Assembly: GCF_900129425.1 (NCBI RefSeq)
Contig: NZ_LT670817.1
Span: 8,150,001-8,214,000 of the forward strand
Reading direction: 5' to 3'
DNA length: 64,000 nucleotides
From: Bradyrhizobium erythrophlei
GTDB lineage: Bacteria > Pseudomonadota > Alphaproteobacteria > Rhizobiales > Xanthobacteraceae
Shown in pieces: positions 26,977 through 34,485 of the stretch. Below the pieces are notes generated by a model that saw only the letters and a program-made list of their open reading frames with translations, was not told where the DNA came from and did no database searches. How positions within the stretch are numbered: position 1 is the first letter of the stretch; every line of letters starts with the position of its first letter. A program made the position numbers and the translations under genes.

Positions 26977-28128
26977 ATGGTGACAAGTTCTGCGCGTTGG
27001 TGGCGACATCGTCGATTGATAGGCCTGATGATTTTTCCCATTCTGCTACTCGCGCTGGCGCGCGGGTCGGTTGCGGATATTGGTATGGATGCCAAGGTTC
27101 AGCACATCGTAACGACCTATCTGGCTCCGGAGGCCATTGGGAAAGCGGGCGGTCTCGCTGTGGCCGTCTACGCTGCGGGCTACACGCAATTTTTCAACTA
27201 CGGCTTCGCCGACGAATTGACAAAGCGACCAATCACTTCAGACACGCTGTTTAACGTAGCGTCAGTACGCAAACCTTTTGAGGCCATCCTGGTCGCGCTG
27301 AGTACGCTTCGTGGCGAACTGAGTCTGGATGATCCAGTGAGCAGGTATGTCCCCGAGTTGCGCGGCGACTACGTCAAAAGCGTAACGATCGGTGAACTGG
27401 CAACGCATACGTCCGGACTCTTGCTGCCGACCGATCACCCGCCATGGCCGAACGATTCGTTTACGCTGCAGCAATTCTTCAATATGCTCAACGCATGGAC
27501 GCCGCAATCAGGCGAGCAGCCGGGGAAGCAGCACATCTATACACATGCGGGGTATGTGCTGCTGCAACTCGCGCTCGAACGTCGCTACGGTCGACCGATC
27601 GGTGAGCTTGTCGAAGACCGTATCTTGAAACCCCTCGGCATGAACCAAACGTTCCTCCCCGAGCGCGGGCCGGACAATCGCGCTATAATGGTTCCGGAGC
27701 TGTTGAAACGTGTCGTGCAAGGCTACTCCGATACGGGCATAGCGATTGGTCCACCTGGAAACCAGCAGAGTTATTACGATTTCCCTGGCACTGGTCAGAT
27801 GTTCTCCTCGGCTCGCGATCTTGCCACCTTTCTTGCTGCCTGTATCGATGGCGATGTGATCGATCCGCAATTGCGGCAAGCATTGCAGATGACGCAGCGT
27901 GAGATATTTCATGTGACCGAGCAGTTCGGACAGGCGATGGCCTGGGAAAACGTTCATTTGAACGACGTGGACGTTGTTGACAAGCCAGGCGGACTTAATA
28001 ACGCATCAGCCTATGTCGGCCTCGTGCCGGCACACAAAACCGGCATCGTCCTGCTCGCTAACCGCGGCAATTTCCCGCATGAGATCGCCCGTTACCGCGT
28101 GCTTCCGGAATTGGCGCGAGAAGAGTAG
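26977..28128 (+). CDS. Class C beta-lactamase-like serine hydrolase, exported
   Basis: A 383-residue serine hydrolase of the beta-lactamase/penicillin-binding family. A basic N-terminus and hydrophobic stretch (RLIGLMIFPILLLALARG) look like a signal sequence or anchor. The catalytic SxxK is S96-VR-K99; the second motif is Y188-T-H, where AmpC has YxN; a KTG is present near the C-terminus (AHKTGIVLL). The family covers AmpC lactamases, esterases and D-amino peptidases, so antibiotic hydrolysis is not assured. Base composition is lower in GC than the flanks, and it neighbours gene relics, which suggests acquired DNA. Confidence 0.8.
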   Translation: MVTSSARWWRHRRLIGLMIFPILLLALARGSVADIGMDAKVQHIVTTYLAPEAIGKAGGLAVAVYAAGYTQFFNYGFADELTKRPITSDTLFNVASVRKPFEAILVALSTLRGELSLDDPVSRYVPELRGDYVKSVTIGELATHTSGLLLPTDHPPWPNDSFTLQQFFNMLNAWTPQSGEQPGKQHIYTHAGYVLLQLALERRYGRPIGELVEDRILKPLGMNQTFLPERGPDNRAIMVPELLKRVVQGYSDTGIAIGPPGNQQSYYDFPGTGQMFSSARDLATFLAACIDGDVIDPQLRQALQMTQREIFHVTEQFGQAMAWENVHLNDVDVVDKPGGLNNASAYVGLVPAHKTGIVLLANRGNFPHEIARYRVLPELAREE

Positions 28129-28237
28129 CCGTGAATATCGATTGGTTCGCTCAGGCCGTCAGCATTTTTTGGCTGTTACCCGACCTCACCAAACCCGGAC
28201 GTTCGCGAGAATGCCCGACTGCCCCGGTCATGAATTA

Positions 28238-28852
28238 TCAGAGATCGGCGATCCATTGTGCGCTGACGACCATCTCCCAGACTCCCATCGTTGCGACCGC
28301 CATCACGATCATAGCGGCCAGCAAGGCGATCGAGAGCAGGACGCCATCCTCTTCGAGGTAGGCAAGCGATATCAAGGCAATCACCGAGGCGGGGACAACG
28401 TTGCTGAGCGGTATCGGAACTAACACCAAGGTGGTGCTCAGGATTAGGACGACGGCACCGACCAAGCGCTTGGTTGATTCGAGCGGCGTATGCCAGCGCG
28501 GATGTATCACCCTTTCAAGATATCTGAGCACCGGTATGGATCGTTGCACCGCAGCGGCCAGGTGTCTCGTCGGCAAAGAACGAGTGGCGATGCGGCGCGG
28601 GAAGACCGGGGCGGCCTTACCCGCGATCATCTGGACAGCGGGAATCATAAGCAGCAGGCCAGCTATGATCGAGAGCCCTGGTGCGATCGCGACCAGCGCG
28701 ATCAGGAGCATGATGATTCCGAAGGAGCGCTTGTGCAGGTTATTCGTCAGCCAGGCCAGGGTGAATTGATCCGCCGGTACCTCATCATGCAGCCGCTGCA
28801 AGACGACGGTAGCAGGAATAAGCGCTCGCGCGTCGGCAGGCAATCTCGGCAT
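28238..28852 (-). CDS. ExoD-family inner-membrane protein
   Basis: A protein of the ExoD (exopolysaccharide synthesis) family. The frame extends to 29068, but family similarity begins at the ATG at 28852 (MPRLPADARALIPATVVLQRL), giving 204 residues, the usual length. It has an LHDEVPADQFTLAWLTNNLH region, then hydrophobic segments around IIMLLIALVAIAPGLSIIAG and three more near the C-terminus. ExoD is linked to exopolysaccharide production and alkali tolerance in rhizobia; the mechanism is unknown. Confidence 0.85.
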   Translation of the reverse strand: MPRLPADARALIPATVVLQRLHDEVPADQFTLAWLTNNLHKRSFGIIMLLIALVAIAPGLSIIAGLLLMIPAVQMIAGKAAPVFPRRIATRSLPTRHLAAAVQRSIPVLRYLERVIHPRWHTPLESTKRLVGAVVLILSTTLVLVPIPLSNVVPASVIALISLAYLEEDGVLLSIALLAAMIVMAVATMGVWEMVVSAQWIADL

Positions 28853-29116
28853 TAAAACGCGTCCTGAGCTGATGGTTTGGCATCCATAGTGCACGTACGC
28901 GCGTTGAGTCCAGGCCCGAACGGCCGGCTGTGCCGTTGCGCGCGCTGGAAGGAGAAATAAGTCCGTAACCCGCAGCGACCCTGGCGCAGGCTCCGCGTTC
29001 TCGTCCGACATTGTCGCCGGGCAAGCCCCAACGATGGTTGCATGATGCGCCTTTGCCGCTCGTGGCATTGCACCAGAAGGTTTCCCTCGGCGTCCCGCCC
29101 GTTAAGTTTCACACGA

Positions 29117-29419
29117 TCAATGCCAGAGGTCGCACGCTGCAACACGATTGAGGTCGGCGAGGCGGTGGTCCGCGCTGGCTCGAAAATCGAGGCTCGCCAC
29201 CAAGTCGAGCAGCCGTTGATAGGCGCGATCGGCGACCGCGACAGGCAAAGGTTCCTCGTCAAACGCTTCGATGTAGCCGCCGACTAAAGAGCTCAGCAAC
29301 CGGCACAAGGCTCGTTGCTCGGGCTCGTCCCCGCTCAAAGTTGTGAGTTTTTGCTGGAAGGTGTGGAAGGTCCGCAAGCCGTGATGCTGCTGCAAAAGCC
29401 ACGCGTGCAAGTCGTTCAT
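29117..29419 (-). CDS. Hypothetical protein, 100 residues
   Basis: A small soluble protein with a strong ribosome-binding site (GAAGAGG, 6 bases before the ATG). It is rich in leucine, histidine and acidic residues and probably helical (QQHHGLRTFHTFQQKLTTL, then ALCRLLSSLVGGYIEAFDE). I do not recognise the family. No signal peptide or cysteine motif is seen. Confidence 0.55.
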   Translation of the reverse strand: MNDLHAWLLQQHHGLRTFHTFQQKLTTLSGDEPEQRALCRLLSSLVGGYIEAFDEEPLPVAVADRAYQRLLDLVASLDFRASADHRLADLNRVAACDLWH

Positions 29420-29651
29420 GTCAGCCTCTTCAAATCATAGAAGAAGCTACCGATTCATACAGTCCGCCGAGGCTTCGCGCTATGGTGAATTTCGCATCCC
29501 TGCGCCGCTGGTTATGCAGCCATCCGCAGACAGTGCGCCAGACTGGGCGTCCGCTCTTCAGCCCTCGGGCAGGCCAGACCCAGAATAACTTCGCATTGAC
29601 AACTCGGCGCCGATCGGATTGGCGGCGAACTCTCGAGGAAAGCTTTCCACT

Positions 29652-29861
29652 CTAAATTCCGCTGCCATCCCGCTTGCCGATCACGCAGCGCCATGCCGCC
29701 AGGCGCTCGGCGGGATGCTGCTTCATCCACTCCGCCAGCTGCGGCGCGCCCATCAGACAGGATTGCATTGAGACCTCGGCGAAGTCCGAGGTGGTGACGG
29801 TCTGCTCGTGGCAATTTGCCGGAGAGGAGAGACTGCAGAGCACGGCGATGATCTTGATCAC
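29652..29861 (-). CDS. Small exported protein with two conserved-looking cysteines
   Basis: 69 residues starting at GTG (29861), which overlaps the stop of the upstream small gene (GTGA), so translation is coupled. The N-terminus (IKIIAVLCSLSSPANC) resembles a short signal sequence. Cysteines follow at SMQSCLMG and AWRCVIG. I recognise the pattern as typical of Bradyrhizobium small hypothetical proteins, with no known function. Confidence 0.65.
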   Translation of the reverse strand: MIKIIAVLCSLSSPANCHEQTVTTSDFAEVSMQSCLMGAPQLAEWMKQHPAERLAAWRCVIGKRDGSGI

Positions 29862-30049
29862 GACAGGAGAACCCCGTCGCGACGATGGGCATTGGCGCCG
29901 CTAACCGTATGACTTGCTGGTGCCTTGTTCTGCTTCTCGCTGACTGGATCAACCGGTGGGAAGATGCTGTCGTATTTCGCGCGGGCCGCTCGAATTAAGC
30001 GGGCTCGCTCGCGCTCAGACTTTGGGACAAATCGGATAATTTCGCCCAT
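29858..30049 (-). CDS. Small basic hypothetical protein
   Basis: 63 residues from the ATG at 30049 (MGEIIRFVPKSERERARLIRAARAKYDSIFPP); an ATG at 30064 would add five residues. It is highly charged and basic at the N-terminus, with a proline-rich middle. It overlaps the next gene by 4 bases. Its function is unknown; similar small proteins are frequent in Bradyrhizobium. Confidence 0.65.
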   Translation of the reverse strand: MGEIIRFVPKSERERARLIRAARAKYDSIFPPVDPVSEKQNKAPASHTVSGANAHRRDGVLLS

Positions 30050-30278
30050 ATTCACTCCCAACATTTGTTAGAGAGGGAGCCCGCAGTTCGAGAACAAGCC
30101 TTCCATAAGATGACGGCAATCATTTCATAGAGATTTAAGCTATTAGCCTCAACTTTGAAACTCTGCAGGCGGTAACGAAAGAATAAAAATCTCGTGACTG
30201 GGCCGCGCGCCGGGCATCCGTTCGCCTCACATTTCTTCCGCAGGTTGGACTGTGATGCTTTCCATCAAGTCAGATACG

Positions 30279-30488
30279 CTACTCGTCTTCAGCGTTGGCA
30301 GCCGATCGAGCGAATGCTTTGGCCGCATCAACATGCGAGGCTTTCTCAGCTCGCCGCTGGTAGTCGTCGGCAAGGGCCTTAAGCTGACTCGCAATCGCTC
30401 GGTCGGTCATGGTTTGGGCAGCGCGAAGCAAAGTCTCTGCTGTTTTTAAGTATTCCTTGCCTCGTTGTGAGAGCCGCTGAAACGTCAT
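30279..30488 (-). CDS. Small helical hypothetical protein
   Basis: 69 residues from the ATG at 30488, overlapping the stop of the upstream gene by 4 bases (ATGA). Almost all of it should be alpha-helical (KEYLKTAETLLRAAQTMTD, then KALADDYQRRAEKASHVDAA). No known domain. The longer frame starting at 30548 is less likely because it ignores the coupling. Confidence 0.6.
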   Translation of the reverse strand: MTFQRLSQRGKEYLKTAETLLRAAQTMTDRAIASQLKALADDYQRRAEKASHVDAAKAFARSAANAEDE

Positions 30489-30706
30489 AGAGCCCTCACG
30501 CGGTTCTCTGTCGCTTGGTCCAAGGCGACTTGGAGCCAAGGTAGCCAATTCAGGTCACTTGCCCGGCGGGCTCTGAAGCGATCGACGCACTTCCTGGAAC
30601 AAAGGGGGGTTCGCCATGAGTAGTACCGGACGAGACCAAACTTGCCATCACAAGCTGCACATCGCGCGGCTCTGCCGCATCTAAGATTTTCGGAGCAGTT
30701 CAGCAT
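30485..30706 (-). CDS. Small zinc-ribbon-like protein
   Basis: 73 residues with two cysteine pairs, CAAC at about residues 16-19 and CSRKC at about residues 36-40, separated by a conserved-looking aromatic stretch (GKFGLVRYYSWRTPL). This suggests a zinc-binding treble-clef or ribbon. It is upstream of and coupled to the helical small protein at 30279-30488. Function unknown. Confidence 0.6.
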   Translation of the reverse strand: MLNCSENLRCGRAARCAACDGKFGLVRYYSWRTPLCSRKCVDRFRARRASDLNWLPWLQVALDQATENRVRAL

Positions 30707-30924
30707 TGCAGTCTCCTCTTGGTATTCGTCGTTGTTCGTCGATCATCCTTCTTTCACAGCCGCACTTTATGAGCCTGTGCGCTTTACCAACTTATTCAGC
30801 CTAAGACGATCGCGGTCACCGGCTCAATTGAACGTGGGTAATCGTCGGGCATCCAAAGTGGTCACAGAACGATACGAAGGTTTATGGCGCTCGAAAGCCG
30901 ACCACTTCTCGATGCGAGACTTCG

Positions 30925-31130
30925 ATTAGCTCGGCGGTGTAGGTGCCCTGCGCTTCCGCTTGCGCGGCGAGAGCTCCTGCTTCTTCGTGTCTCACCTACA
31001 CTCACTCGATTTCGCTTTTGTCGAGTGAGCGGGCGATCAGGTTGAGCGTGTCGCCCGCGACGCCGTAGCAATGCTTGACGCCTGCATTCTGCAAGGTTTC
31101 AACAATGATATCCGCGACCAGCTTGCCCAT
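30925..31130 (-). pseudogene. N-terminal relic of a thiamine-pyrophosphate enzyme (pyruvate oxidase type)
   Basis: From an ATG at 31130 the frame reads GVKHCYGVAGDTLNLIARSL and then meets TGA and TAG stops in quick succession exactly where the family continues with a tryptophan and VRHEE. Past the stops the same frame resumes as VRHEEAGALAAQAEAQ. This is the start of a PoxB-like protein (compare GVKRIWGVTGDSLN and RHEEVAAFAAGAEAQ). The gene is disrupted by stops and truncated after about 60 residues. Confidence 0.75.
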
Positions 31131-31259
31131 CGAATTCAAACCATGCTGTGACCATTCCTGCCACAACATGCATCCCAACTGCAGGCTTGGGCTTGCATCG
31201 GAATGCGAGGACTTGAACCCGACTGCGCAGACAGAGCACAGTACTCGAAGGCTCCAGAT

Positions 31260-34200
31260 CTAGCCGACGGCCTCGGTGTCGGATTGGAGCTGGTTGAGGA
31301 TCTGCAGGGCGCGCTTGTGAGTGGGGGATACAATTCCGGCTGGTGTTCGATCAAGAGCCGCGCTGAGAGATTTGCAGGCTTCTGCCACGCGATCCTGTTT
31401 CAGTAACAGCTCGGCAAGGTCCGTCGCAGCTTTCAATTCAAACAGGCCGGCGGACTGGCGTTTCGCCCAGTCGATTGCCGACAGCAGGCTTCCTTCCGCT
31501 TCGAAACAATCCTCGGCCGATCGAGACGCCAGGATGAGCCCTTTCATCCTGAACAAGGCGGGCATGTACAGAAATTTTCCGCCGCGATGCTGCGCTTCAA
31601 TTGCTCTCTCGGTCATCGTCAGCGCTTCCTGGTGCTCTCCCATGGCAATGAGACCCGCACCGAGGTCGCAGACAAAGTCCATGTTGAGCATTTCGTGACT
31701 TTGCGCGTGAAGCTCATCCAAAGCTCTCTTCAGCAGCGGAATCCCCGCGCGGACATCGTTTTGCAGGAGCAGCCACCGACCTCGCAGGCCAGTCGCCACA
31801 GCACGGTAGGGTTTCAAGGAATAGGCTGCGGAGAGCTCGGTAAGCTGCGCGATGTATTGTTCCGACCGGCGAGAGTCCGCCAGCGCCAAATAGATTGGAA
31901 GAACCAGGCTCAGGGATCGGCAGAGCGTGGCCGGATGATCGGATTTTTCGCTCTCCTCGATGGCGAGTCTAGCGTAGTCAAGTGACTGGTCGAGCAAACC
32001 TCTGAACAGCAGACAATGTGCCATCCCCACCAGCAAAAGGCTGCTATGATGAAACAAGTAGTGCCCCGCGCGGAAGCGCGAGCCGGACGCCGAGTGCCTC
32101 AGGCCGGATTCGAAATGCGTTAGTGCGGCGAGGTGATTTCCGGCCAAATGATTGGCGGAGCCCAACATCGTTTCGGCGAGCGCCATATCGTCGGGATCCA
32201 GGGTTTTTAGGGCGACCTCCTTGCTTCGAGAGGCGATATCAAGCGCACGATAAACGTCGATGTTCCAACGGTAATACATGAAGAGGCCGCTCAGGAGCCG
32301 CAGTTCGTAGGCAAAGTCTCGTTGTATGACCGCGACGTCCAGCGCCCGAGAAAAAGCCTCGCCGACACGCTGGCTGCTCCCTTCGGTGTGCATCAGCGCC
32401 AAGGACAACGACGCGTAGATCTCCATCTCCCGGCGAGAGTTCTTGTGCTGATCCCCGAGACGGACGATCGCTCGCTCTGCCCAGATGCGGCATTCGATCA
32501 ACAGGGACAGTTCGAGAAACAGCTGCGTTGAAGCGGCCGCGAGCCTCGTCGCGATCTCGTCGTCACCATGCGACCCAAAGCTCCATTCCAGTGCCGCGCG
32601 GATGTTACCCAATTGGCTGGAATGCGTTGAAGCGACCGCGAGTCCGGTCGCGATCTGGTTGTTGCCGCGCGGCCCAAAGCTCCACTTTGGCGCCAGGTGA
32701 ATGTTTCCCGATGAACCGGGATAGGCGGCGCCGCTTTCAGCCTTTAGCAGAGCCAACAGCGCCGCTCTTTGCGATTCGAGGTATCCGGTGACGTATTCTG
32801 CATGCCGGCGGAAGACCACGTCGACTTCGGCATGCTCCTCCAGTTTTTCGAGTGCGTACGCCCGCGTCGTGTCCAGCAACCGATACTGGGCCTGCGTTTC
32901 GTCGATCCGAGTTGCTATCAGTGACTTCTCAACCAGGCCGGCGATCGCATCAAAAATCTCTCCGGTGCCTACGCCGAGTTCGCCTGCGACATACCGAGCG
33001 CCCTCAAGGGTGAAATGGCCGACGAAAGGAGCAATGCGTCGAAGAACAATCCTCTCGCCGTCAGACAGCAGATTGTAGCTCCAATCCAATGTCGCCTTAA
33101 GGGTCCGGTGTCTGGGAACGGCCGTCCGATGGCTTAGTTTCAGCAATTCCAGCCGAGACACCAGCCGGGCAACCGTGTTCTTGAGGCCGAGTGCCGCCAC
33201 CTGACCCGCCGCCAACTCGATTGCCAACGGTATGCCATCCAGCTTTCGGCACATTTCCGCGACAAACGGCGCCTCCTCGTCGGCGAGAACGACGCTTCCC
33301 GCCCTCGCCGCCACGCGCCGTACAAACAACTGCACTGCCGGATATCGAAGCACGGCATTTGCCGCTTGCTCGGACCCGTCCGGCGGAAAATCAAGGGGAA
33401 GAACCTGGCAACAATGCTCGCCCTCTACTTTCAGCAATTCGCGGCTCGTGGTCAGAAGATAGACCTGCTCCGTTTCCTGGTAGAGTTGCTCGGCAACCAG
33501 AGCGACCGCCTCGATCACGTGCTCACAGCTATCGAGAATGATAAGAAGCTTTCGCGAACGAACGAAGTCGACCAGTTCCAAGCCGGGATCTTTCGATTTG
33601 AGTCCAAGTCCCAGGGATGTCGCGACAGCCCCCGCAACGTGCCGCGGATCGGTAAGGCTTTCCAAGTCAACAAAATGGACTTTCCCGCCAAACTCCTCGG
33701 CAACGGCGCTGCCAACAGCCAAGGCAACCGTCGTCTTGCCAATGCCGCCGGGGCCGAGCAGAGTTACGAACCGCTCATTTCGAAGCTTGTCGCTAACCTC
33801 GCTGACGACCGTTTCGCGCCCAATCATCCTGCGCCGTCGCACGGGGAGCCTGCCTTGCTGGCGGAACTTAGCGTTCTTGCTCTCCATGCCGTCACCGAAG
33901 GGGACAACGGTGCCGACGAACGAGTAGCCCCGTCCCTTGATGTTTGCGATGTACCGGTTGCCAAATTGGCCGTCACCAAGAGCCTTGCGGATCGCGGCGA
34001 CGTGGACCCGGAGGCTCCCCTCCTCGACGGTTACGTCCGACCAGACGTGATCCATGAGTTCCTGCTTTGCGATCACCTCACCCGGACGCTCGGCAAGGTA
34101 GATCAGGATGTCGAGCGCCCTGCCGCCAAGGGGCAGTACCACACGGTCGCGCCGAAGCACCCTCTGCCTGCTCGAAAGCTCAAAGGGGCCAAACTGCAGA

Positions 34201-34304
34201 TTTCTTTGAACATCGTCGACAGCCACGGCTCCTGGCCTGGAGTCTGCCTGTCCGGGATGTCCAACCATCCGTGAGAAACCCAAGCGTGCGTTCCTGATAG
34301 ACAT
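31260..34304 (-). CDS. Winged-helix STAND regulator: OmpR-type DNA-binding domain, NB-ARC-like ATPase, TPR repeats
   Basis: A 1014-residue regulator. Residues 36-130 form an OmpR/PhoB-type winged helix (LPLGGRALDILIYLAERPGEV, then HVAAIRKALGDGQFGNRYI). The ATPase follows, with P-loop GPGGIGKTT near residue 185, Walker B LLIILDSCEH and the sensor region LDGIPLAIELAAGQ. The C-terminal half is tetratricopeptide-like. Such proteins are thought to stay inactive until a ligand triggers ATP-dependent assembly. A 33-residue tandem duplication lies near residue 540 (see 32525-32722). It is divergent from the MalT-like gene, with 181 bases between them. Targets and ligand are unknown. Confidence 0.85.
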   Translation of the reverse strand: MSIRNARLGFSRMVGHPGQADSRPGAVAVDDVQRNLQFGPFELSSRQRVLRRDRVVLPLGGRALDILIYLAERPGEVIAKQELMDHVWSDVTVEEGSLRVHVAAIRKALGDGQFGNRYIANIKGRGYSFVGTVVPFGDGMESKNAKFRQQGRLPVRRRRMIGRETVVSEVSDKLRNERFVTLLGPGGIGKTTVALAVGSAVAEEFGGKVHFVDLESLTDPRHVAGAVATSLGLGLKSKDPGLELVDFVRSRKLLIILDSCEHVIEAVALVAEQLYQETEQVYLLTTSRELLKVEGEHCCQVLPLDFPPDGSEQAANAVLRYPAVQLFVRRVAARAGSVVLADEEAPFVAEMCRKLDGIPLAIELAAGQVAALGLKNTVARLVSRLELLKLSHRTAVPRHRTLKATLDWSYNLLSDGERIVLRRIAPFVGHFTLEGARYVAGELGVGTGEIFDAIAGLVEKSLIATRIDETQAQYRLLDTTRAYALEKLEEHAEVDVVFRRHAEYVTGYLESQRAALLALLKAESGAAYPGSSGNIHLAPKWSFGPRGNNQIATGLAVASTHSSQLGNIRAALEWSFGSHGDDEIATRLAAASTQLFLELSLLIECRIWAERAIVRLGDQHKNSRREMEIYASLSLALMHTEGSSQRVGEAFSRALDVAVIQRDFAYELRLLSGLFMYYRWNIDVYRALDIASRSKEVALKTLDPDDMALAETMLGSANHLAGNHLAALTHFESGLRHSASGSRFRAGHYLFHHSSLLLVGMAHCLLFRGLLDQSLDYARLAIEESEKSDHPATLCRSLSLVLPIYLALADSRRSEQYIAQLTELSAAYSLKPYRAVATGLRGRWLLLQNDVRAGIPLLKRALDELHAQSHEMLNMDFVCDLGAGLIAMGEHQEALTMTERAIEAQHRGGKFLYMPALFRMKGLILASRSAEDCFEAEGSLLSAIDWAKRQSAGLFELKAATDLAELLLKQDRVAEACKSLSAALDRTPAGIVSPTHKRALQILNQLQSDTEAVG
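32525..32722. repeat. 99-bp in-frame tandem duplication inside the STAND regulator
   Basis: Two consecutive diverged copies with a period of 99 bases, for example GCGTTGAAGCG at 32525 and again at 32624, and CCCAAAGCTCCA in both. At protein level the copies read WSFGPRGNNQIATGLAVAST and WSFGSHGDDEIATRLAAAST. It sits at the junction of ATPase and TPR domains. The reading frame is preserved. Confidence 0.8.
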
Positions 34305-34485
34305 GAGCTTGCTTTGGCTCTCTGCGGGGAGCTTTGCCCAAAAGGATCAGCACTCGGCGACCGGCGGCGGGACGCTTGCAGCCAATGATGCCCGGCGCTT
34401 CCCTCTCGCTAGCAGAGGTCGTACACTTCGCCGTTGCTTGTATCCCCCGAATGGGGGAGAGGACCGACGTGGATAGGGGGAGCCC

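Noticed and set aside
26750..26986. 78-codon minus-strand frame with a plausible-looking protein
   Set aside because: No ribosome site or recognisable motif, and it overlaps the start of the beta-lactamase-like gene.
28131..28361. GTG-started plus-strand frame just after the beta-lactamase-like gene
   Set aside because: Mostly overlaps the ExoD gene on the other strand and its translation has no coding character after 30 residues.
34067..34297. Several long plus-strand frames opposite the winged-helix regulator
   Set aside because: They lie wholly inside a well-supported gene and have arginine/serine-rich, low-complexity translations typical of antisense shadows in GC-rich DNA.
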